This document shows positions 58,442 to 64,000 of a DNA stretch of 64,000 bases, one piece after another (the stretch's first letter is position 1; every line of letters starts with the position of its first letter). Under the pieces are notes generated by a model. That model was given only the letters and a program-made list of their open reading frames with translations. It did not search any database and was not told the origin of the DNA. Both the position numbers and the translations under genes were made by a program. Source of the DNA: Ancylomarina longa (GTDB lineage Bacteria > Bacteroidota > Bacteroidia > Bacteroidales > Marinifilaceae); assembly GCF_003996985.1 (NCBI RefSeq), contig NZ_RJJX01000002.1, forward strand, positions 124,001 through 188,000. Reading direction: 5' to 3'.

Positions 58442-60852
58442 TATTTCGCTAGTTTTATCTTAAACATTACGTTGTTATCTGATTTTAACACTCCCTGAAA
58501 ATGAAGTTCTCTTGTTGTTTCATCCCAATCAAAAGCAATGGCTTTCTTATCCATAATTACTTTCTTAGGTTTTTTATTGATGTTGTGAACAATCATTTGA
58601 ATTGTTTTATCCGAAGTCCGATAATCCTTTCCGGGCTCGCTATTCAAGCTTAATATCAGTATATTTTTATTGTGTATAGCATGAAATTTCAGGAGCTCAT
58701 ACTTTCCTTTTTCGTATGCTTCCGGCGTACTACCATCATCATCATATAATTGACCTTCACTCTCCGCTACTGTTTTATCCTGATAAAAGTGCAATTCAAA
58801 ATTCTTTAAAGAATAATCGCGGCTGTTTTGCATTCCTTTTATCATTGGAATGAAAGCACCTCCCCGTACAAAGACCGGAATATGATCTGCTGCTGTTGGT
58901 ATGCTGTAAGTTTTGCCACCTTCAAATCGTTTATCGGTAGCGAAATCGAACCAAACATTATTTTTCGGCATGTACACCTGCTTTTGCTTCAAACCAGGAT
59001 CCGTAATAGTAGAAACTAAAAAAGCATCTCCCCACAGGTAAGTATCCGAAACGCTTAACAGATCCTTATTTTCCGGTTCTTCAAAAAATAAAGGTCTCAT
59101 CAAAGGGATACCGGTTTGATTGTTCTGGAATACCAAGGTGTAATTATATGGCATCAACTGGTATCTTAATTCAATTGATTTTTTTGCCAAAGCTTTGGTT
59201 ATTTCATCCCGGAATACTGGTTCGGAAGGCACTGCTTCCTGAGCATGAGGACGGAATATTGGCTGAAACACGCCATATTGTAACCAGCGAGTATATAATT
59301 CATCATCCAGATTATCACCGGCAAAACCGCCTAAATCAGAGTGCATGTATGCAATTCCCTGCATTCCCATCTGCAAACTAATTTCGGTTTGTGGTTTCAA
59401 TCCATCCCACGAACGGCTAACATCTCCCGACCAGGGAATCATGCCATATCGTTGAGAACCTACTGCTCCGGCTCTCATCAGAATAAAAGGTCGTTGTTTT
59501 GGGAAATCTTTGCGATAGCCATCAAAAACCAATTTCGCCCAATAATGTCCGTAGATATTATGCACCTCATCGGCAGATCCATTCACATGCTGAAGTGCAG
59601 CAGGATGAACCTCTGGCTCTCCTAAATCTCCCCACCATCCGCCAATGCCTTTATTAACCAAACCTTTATAAATATTCCAGAACCATGAGATTGCTTTGGG
59701 TTTAAAAACGTCAATCAAGCCAGTATGTCCAAAATAAAAATCAAAAGTATAGGGATTTCCAAATGTATCTACACCTAAAATATTTTCTTTTTCAACCTCT
59801 GTCCAACGTTTGGACGTAGTAAGTATAAACGGTTCTGTTATCAGGATACTTTTTACACCTTCCTGATTTAATTGAGAAATCATCTTTTCAGGATTTGGAA
59901 AGGAATCACGATAAAAAGCAAGATTCCCCATATCACCTTTCAGATTTTTTCCGAACCAATACAAATCCATAATAATAGCATCCACCGGAATCGAGTCTTT
60001 GCGATATTCAGCAATGGTCCGGAGCACCTGCTTTTGAGAATGATAACCAAATCTACTGGCAAAATTCCCGAGTGCCCAACGTGCTATCATTGGCTGTCTG
60101 CCAGTTAATTTGGTAAATTGATTGGTGAAATCCTGCCAGGTATCTGTCGCAATTATCTGATAGGTTTTACGTCCACCTATGGTTTCATAACGCAAAGTAT
60201 TATTGTGCTTGCTGTCTAAATCCAGGTAACCGATAGGAGCATTATCGAAATGCACTGCATATTTTTTAGAGGAAATCACCAAAGGCATGGAATAATTCAT
60301 CAATTCGGAATGGGTTCCGTATCCATAATCAGCTCTATTATAGAGTTTCAAACGATAACCTCTGCGGTTCATTCCCAATACTCTGGCTCCACCGCCATAC
60401 AAAACTTCACTCTTATCAATATTGAAATCGATATTTTCGGAGCTGTCGGTTTTCACATACCCATTCTTCTCCGCAATTAATCTCTTGTTTTTATAGTCGT
60501 AACTGATTCCGAATGGTTTTTTGGATATCAGAACTGCCAATCCATGCGATTGAAACACCAACAAACTATCCTTATCAACCAATTTTCCAATTCCTTTTTC
60601 CGGAATCATCACAACCGCTGTGGACGCTTTCTGGCAAACTTCTCCTTTTGGGATAAAGGATGTTTCCACAATATTATTATCGTAGAATTGAATGGCATAA
60701 TTTCCTTCGTTGGTAACAACGATCAATTGATTGTTATCCTTATGATAGGATTGATATATTCGATTACTGTTTTGTGCCTCGCTGGTAAGGGCAACACAGA
60801 TGGCTGCAAATAAGAGAGCAGATGTTAAAAAATATCGTTTTAAATTATTCAT
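58441..60852 (-). CDS. GH31 alpha-glucosidase-family enzyme
   Basis: An 803-residue exported enzyme (signal MNNLKRYFLTSALLFAAICVALTSEAQ). An N-terminal galactose-mutarotase-like beta domain precedes the GH31 barrel, with nucleophile D409 in GGWWGDLGEPEVHP and acid D477 in WSGDVSRSWDGL. The W-W-G-D-L-G-E nucleophile block resembles the 4-alpha-glucosyltransferase and alpha-glucosidase branch of GH31. It probably trims or transfers glucose from maltooligosaccharides. It is co-transcribed with the GH13 lipoproteins. Confidence 0.9.
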   Translation of the reverse strand: MNNLKRYFLTSALLFAAICVALTSEAQNSNRIYQSYHKDNNQLIVVTNEGNYAIQFYDNNIVETSFIPKGEVCQKASTAVVMIPEKGIGKLVDKDSLLVFQSHGLAVLISKKPFGISYDYKNKRLIAEKNGYVKTDSSENIDFNIDKSEVLYGGGARVLGMNRRGYRLKLYNRADYGYGTHSELMNYSMPLVISSKKYAVHFDNAPIGYLDLDSKHNNTLRYETIGGRKTYQIIATDTWQDFTNQFTKLTGRQPMIARWALGNFASRFGYHSQKQVLRTIAEYRKDSIPVDAIIMDLYWFGKNLKGDMGNLAFYRDSFPNPEKMISQLNQEGVKSILITEPFILTTSKRWTEVEKENILGVDTFGNPYTFDFYFGHTGLIDVFKPKAISWFWNIYKGLVNKGIGGWWGDLGEPEVHPAALQHVNGSADEVHNIYGHYWAKLVFDGYRKDFPKQRPFILMRAGAVGSQRYGMIPWSGDVSRSWDGLKPQTEISLQMGMQGIAYMHSDLGGFAGDNLDDELYTRWLQYGVFQPIFRPHAQEAVPSEPVFRDEITKALAKKSIELRYQLMPYNYTLVFQNNQTGIPLMRPLFFEEPENKDLLSVSDTYLWGDAFLVSTITDPGLKQKQVYMPKNNVWFDFATDKRFEGGKTYSIPTAADHIPVFVRGGAFIPMIKGMQNSRDYSLKNFELHFYQDKTVAESEGQLYDDDGSTPEAYEKGKYELLKFHAIHNKNILILSLNSEPGKDYRTSDKTIQMIVHNINKKPKKVIMDKKAIAFDWDETTRELHFQGVLKSDNNVMFKIKLAK

Positions 60853-60909
60853 ATTCAGAAATACTTATTTCTTAGAACTAATGAGTTATTAGCTATTTTG
60901 ATTTGACTA

Positions 60910-62775
60910 TTATTGCAATTCGATCACCAGGGAAGTGTTAGCTTCCACCTCCATTGTATCCTGCGAAAAATCGAAGAGCTTACCACTTAAAATATCTTTC
61001 CCAGAGATATAAGTTTTCATGCTCTCAGAAAATCTGCTTAGGTTAATTTTTTGAGCCTCGGCATTACTATTCAGCACTACCATCACACTTTTTTCAGCAT
61101 TACTTCGGAAATACACATATACATTATTCTCCGGAACGTAATGCCTCAAGTTACCCGAATGAATCACTGCATTATTTTTTCTCCAATTCAGTAGATTTCT
61201 TAAAAACTGAAAGGCATCCGCTTCCCTTGCTGTTCTTCCTTGTTTGGTAAATGCATTTCGTTGATCCTGCTTCCAACCACCAGGGAAATCGATTCGCATT
61301 TTACCATCCCCATCGCTTTTCTTTCCTTCCATCAGGATTTCTATTCCGGAATAAAGTTGTGGCGTTCCACGAGTAGTGAGTAGGAAAGTCATCAACAATT
61401 TAAACTTTTGAATATCTCCATCGAGAACCCACATGATTCTGTCCGTATCGTGATTCTCGGCAAAAGTTAAGAGGTTACCTGTATCGTGATATAAATAATC
61501 AGCGGCCAGACTTTCATATAAACGAACCATTCCTTTTTCCCATCCAGTAGATTCATTAAATGCTTTTTGCATTTCAAAAAACAACTGAAAATCCATTACG
61601 CATGGCATATAGGAATTGTATCCATCGGCGTTTAGCGCATCCTTTTGCCAATAGGCAATATCTGCAGCAGATTTATACCAGGTCTCTCCAACAAAATTAA
61701 AATGAGGATATTCTCTTAAAAGGGCTTGTCCCCATTCGGACATTCCCTGAGGATCATTGTAGGGATAGGTATCCATTCTTATACCTCCTAAATCGGCATA
61801 TTCCACCCACCAGATACTATTCTGAATCAGGTAAGTCATTAACAATTCATTTTGCTGATTCAAATCCGGCATACAACCAACAAACCAACCATCGAGGAAT
61901 TGATCTCTGTCTATCTTTGAAGCATAAGGATCCTGAATTGTTGATTTTCGGTGATTGGAAGGAGTGAATTTATCATGTAAATGTACCCAATCCTTGCTTG
62001 GAAGATCTTTCATCCACCAATGAGCCATTCCACAATGATTAAAAACCATGTCCATGATTAATTTAATACCATGTTTTTGACAAGCCTGAGATAAACGACG
62101 ATAATCTTCGTTCGTACCAAAACGAGCATCAATTTTGTAGTAGTCGGAAATTGCATAGGAATGATAAGAGCCTTGAGGTTCATTATCTTCCAAAAGTGGA
62201 GTATTCCATAAGGCCGTAATCCCCAGATCTTCCAAATAATCTAAATGTTTAATAATTCCCTGTATATCCCCACCATGACGGCCATCTGGATTATTTCGGT
62301 CGACTTTTTCGCTAAGATTTTCAACAGAATTATTATCGAGATCTCCATTTGCAAAACGATCTGGCATAATCAAATAGATTACATCCGAGTTATCGAATCC
62401 TTTTCGCTCAGCTGATTCCTTTCTTCTCTGCTTCAATTCATATGGATAATGAATTTCCTTACCACTAGCATCGCGAAAGACAATATTAAACTTACCAGCT
62501 TTCGCAGTACTTGAAACTTGCAGGTTCAAGAATAAATAATTGTCATTATCTACCTTAGTCACTCCCATTAACTGCACTCCAGGATACGAAATCTCTACCT
62601 TTAAATTACCTATATGCTCGCCATGTACCATTAATTGCAGATTGGGATTATTCATTCCCACCCACCAGAACATAGGTTCCAGATGATCAATTTTTGACGC
62701 TGCCGAAAAAGCAGTAGAGCTAATTAAGGAAAGTAATAAACAAGGAATCAAAGATAATTTTAGCAAGTTCATCAT
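60910..62775 (-). CDS. SusA-like neopullulanase (GH13) with N-terminal beta domain
   Basis: A 621-residue enzyme with signal peptide (about 1-26, ending STAFSA), an N-terminal immunoglobulin-like domain (~30-120) as in cyclomaltodextrinases and SusA, and the GH13 barrel. Catalytic residues are D335 (GGIRMDTYPYNDP), E364 (FVGETWYKS) and D443 (ENHDTDRI). A C-terminal beta domain ends the protein. SusA is the periplasmic neopullulanase that cuts oligosaccharides imported by the Sus system. No susC/susD genes are visible in the window. Confidence 0.92.
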   Translation of the reverse strand: MMNLLKLSLIPCLLLSLISSTAFSAASKIDHLEPMFWWVGMNNPNLQLMVHGEHIGNLKVEISYPGVQLMGVTKVDNDNYLFLNLQVSSTAKAGKFNIVFRDASGKEIHYPYELKQRRKESAERKGFDNSDVIYLIMPDRFANGDLDNNSVENLSEKVDRNNPDGRHGGDIQGIIKHLDYLEDLGITALWNTPLLEDNEPQGSYHSYAISDYYKIDARFGTNEDYRRLSQACQKHGIKLIMDMVFNHCGMAHWWMKDLPSKDWVHLHDKFTPSNHRKSTIQDPYASKIDRDQFLDGWFVGCMPDLNQQNELLMTYLIQNSIWWVEYADLGGIRMDTYPYNDPQGMSEWGQALLREYPHFNFVGETWYKSAADIAYWQKDALNADGYNSYMPCVMDFQLFFEMQKAFNESTGWEKGMVRLYESLAADYLYHDTGNLLTFAENHDTDRIMWVLDGDIQKFKLLMTFLLTTRGTPQLYSGIEILMEGKKSDGDGKMRIDFPGGWKQDQRNAFTKQGRTAREADAFQFLRNLLNWRKNNAVIHSGNLRHYVPENNVYVYFRSNAEKSVMVVLNSNAEAQKINLSRFSESMKTYISGKDILSGKLFDFSQDTMEVEANTSLVIELQ

Positions 62776-62849
62776 ATTTGGAATCTTAGGTAGTACAAAA
62801 ATTCAGGATAAAGGAAAGGACCTCTACCCTGAATTAATATGCTTTACAA

Positions 62850-64000
62850 TCAGGCATTTTCAATTACCAAACTGCTTGATTTTTCGATTTTGTATTCATC
62901 ATCCTGCAAAAAGAGGGTAATATTCTCCCCTTCTTCGTTGATAACGCCTACACCTTCTTCAGATACCCTTACATTGAGTAAATTTCCTCTGAATCGAACT
63001 TTAAAAGAATAAGACTTCCATTCTTTCGGAATCAATGGATTAAGGCTCAATTTACCATTCACCACACGCATGCCTCCAAATCCTTCAACAATAGACATCC
63101 ATGTTCCGGCCATACTTGTAATATGCAAGCCTTCGTGAACTTCCTTATTATAATCATCCAAATCCAATCGGGATGTTCTCAAGTACAAATTGTATGCTCT
63201 TTCTATATCGCCAATTTTAGACGCAAGAATGGAGTGAATACAGGGAGACAAAGAGGATTCGTGCAAGGTTCTTGGTTCGTAGAAGTCGTAGTTCTTTTGA
63301 ATTGTTTCCAAATCAAACTTATCTTCGAACAAATACACTCCCTGCAAAACATCTGCTTGTTTGATAAAGCAGGAACGAAGAATTCTATCCCAGGACCAAT
63401 GCTGATTGATTGGTCTGATTTTAGGATCCAAATCGACTGCTAAAATCTGTTCCTTATCCATATAACCCTCTTGTTGCAAGAAAACTCCTGTTTCCTCATC
63501 AATCGGGTAATACATATTTTCAATAATATCGTTCCATTTTGCTGTTTCCTGATTAAAATCGAAATTCAAATCAGACATAATTTCGTTGAAACGATTCGTA
63601 TTTGATTCTTTGACAAAGGCCATTGCTTCTTGTGTATATTTCATACACCAAGTAGCTAAGGTACTTGTATACCAGTTATTATTAACGTTATTTTCGTACT
63701 CGTTAGGACCAGTAACACCAAGCATTACATACTTCTTCTTGGCTTGAGAATAAGTCACTCTTTGGCTCCAAAAACGAGTAATACCGATCAAAACATCCAA
63801 ACCATATTCTTCCAGATATTTTTGATCTCCGGTATGACGAACGTAATTGTAAATAGCAAAAGCAATAGCTCCATTTCTATGGATTTCCTCGAATGTTATC
63901 TCCCACTCATTGTGACATTCTTCACCATTCATAGTCACCATAGGATAAAGAGCAGCCCCATCTGTAAATCCTAGTTTTGCCGCATTTTCAATAGCTCTTT
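62850..64000 (-). CDS. GH65-family phosphorylase (maltose phosphorylase-type), N-terminal part cut off
   Basis: The C-terminal ~383 residues of a GH65 enzyme, running off the right edge. The frame stays open to 64000 (visible as RAIENAAKLGFTDGAALYPMV). The catalytic barrel has the general acid Glu in GVTGPNEYENNVNNNWY, and the C-terminal part has HESSLSPCIHSILASKIGD and a final beta domain. Such enzymes phosphorolyse maltose, kojibiose or trehalose to glucose and beta-glucose 1-phosphate. It is the first visible gene of the maltodextrin cluster; a beta-phosphoglucomutase would be expected upstream, outside the window. Confidence 0.9.
   Translation of the reverse strand, partial: RAIENAAKLGFTDGAALYPMVTMNGEECHNEWEITFEEIHRNGAIAFAIYNYVRHTGDQKYLEEYGLDVLIGITRFWSQRVTYSQAKKKYVMLGVTGPNEYENNVNNNWYTSTLATWCMKYTQEAMAFVKESNTNRFNEIMSDLNFDFNQETAKWNDIIENMYYPIDEETGVFLQQEGYMDKEQILAVDLDPKIRPINQHWSWDRILRSCFIKQADVLQGVYLFEDKFDLETIQKNYDFYEPRTLHESSLSPCIHSILASKIGDIERAYNLYLRTSRLDLDDYNKEVHEGLHITSMAGTWMSIVEGFGGMRVVNGKLSLNPLIPKEWKSYSFKVRFRGNLLNVRVSEEGVGVINEEGENITLFLQDDEYKIEKSSSLVIENA

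Overview
The window is AT-rich (roughly one third G+C) DNA from a member of the Bacteroidota, most likely a marine Bacteroidales/Marinilabiliales-type organism. Support comes from promoters of the Bacteroidetes form (TAnnTTTG at -7, clearest before the tRNA-Asp array), from families largely confined to that phylum (HU-HIG DNA-binding protein, HYC_CC_PP and DUF6660 small exported proteins, DUF3822, DUF6261, RND pump fused to an outer-membrane channel), and from weak Shine-Dalgarno sequences. The species cannot be named from the sequence alone.

Layout. 1-3667 (minus): heavy-metal efflux locus with a truncated CusA-type RND pump, a Cys-rich exported protein and an AraC regulator carrying an N-terminal metal-binding-like segment. 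3.8-13.7 kb: housekeeping and transport genes (FUSC-family membrane protein, ferredoxin-type reductase, threonine dehydrogenase, HU-like protein, MATE exporter, DPP-IV peptidase) separated by two long gene-poor stretches (7124-7662 and 8695-9601); the second holds a candidate 35-residue ORF inside a potentially structured, G+C-richer block. 13.9-18.4 kb: three-gene unit ending in a 1022-residue ABCG-like transporter. 18.5-30 kb (mostly minus): SiaB/SiaC-type partner-switch pair, rRNA methyltransferase, CtpA protease, degenerate receiver-Hpt protein, guaA, SemiSWEET, C1 peptidase, and the rpsA-STAS-rnz run. 30.4-41.5 kb (mostly plus): PhnA-like protein, nucleotide-sugar genes (UXS, rfbA, rfbC, rfbD, phosphohexomutase), a receiver-PP2C phosphatase, a helicase, a pseudopilin-like protein, DUF3822 and rsmD.

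41.6-46.0 kb looks accessory: five tandem tRNA-Asp genes built partly by a 206-bp duplication, a DUF1338 gene bracketed by inverted terminator-like repeats, a translationally coupled trypsin-like protease plus small membrane protein, a DUF6261 protein, and a ten-unit array of ~41-nt repeats. 46.0-54.5 kb is a second heavy-metal locus: CDF-type transporter, DUF302, PII-like protein, adaptor, RND pump fused to its outer-membrane channel, DUF6660 protein and a Fur-family regulator, followed by a decayed partial copy of the CDF gene next to a cold-shock gene. 55.3-64.0 kb (minus) is a maltodextrin/starch locus: three GH13 enzymes, one GH31 and a truncated GH65 phosphorylase.

The two metal loci share a logic: pump, dedicated small Cys-rich exported protein and metal-type regulator. 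The Sia-type kinase and target, PP2C phosphatase, STAS protein and Hpt protein suggest a phosphorylation-based partner-switching network spread over the window. The most unusual signals are the 41-nt repeat array, a near-perfect intrinsic terminator inside the 5' coding region of rnz, the protease/membrane-protein pair, the small ORF/RNA element before the HU gene, and the tRNA-Asp amplification. No complete, clearly recognisable new system is proven by sequence alone.
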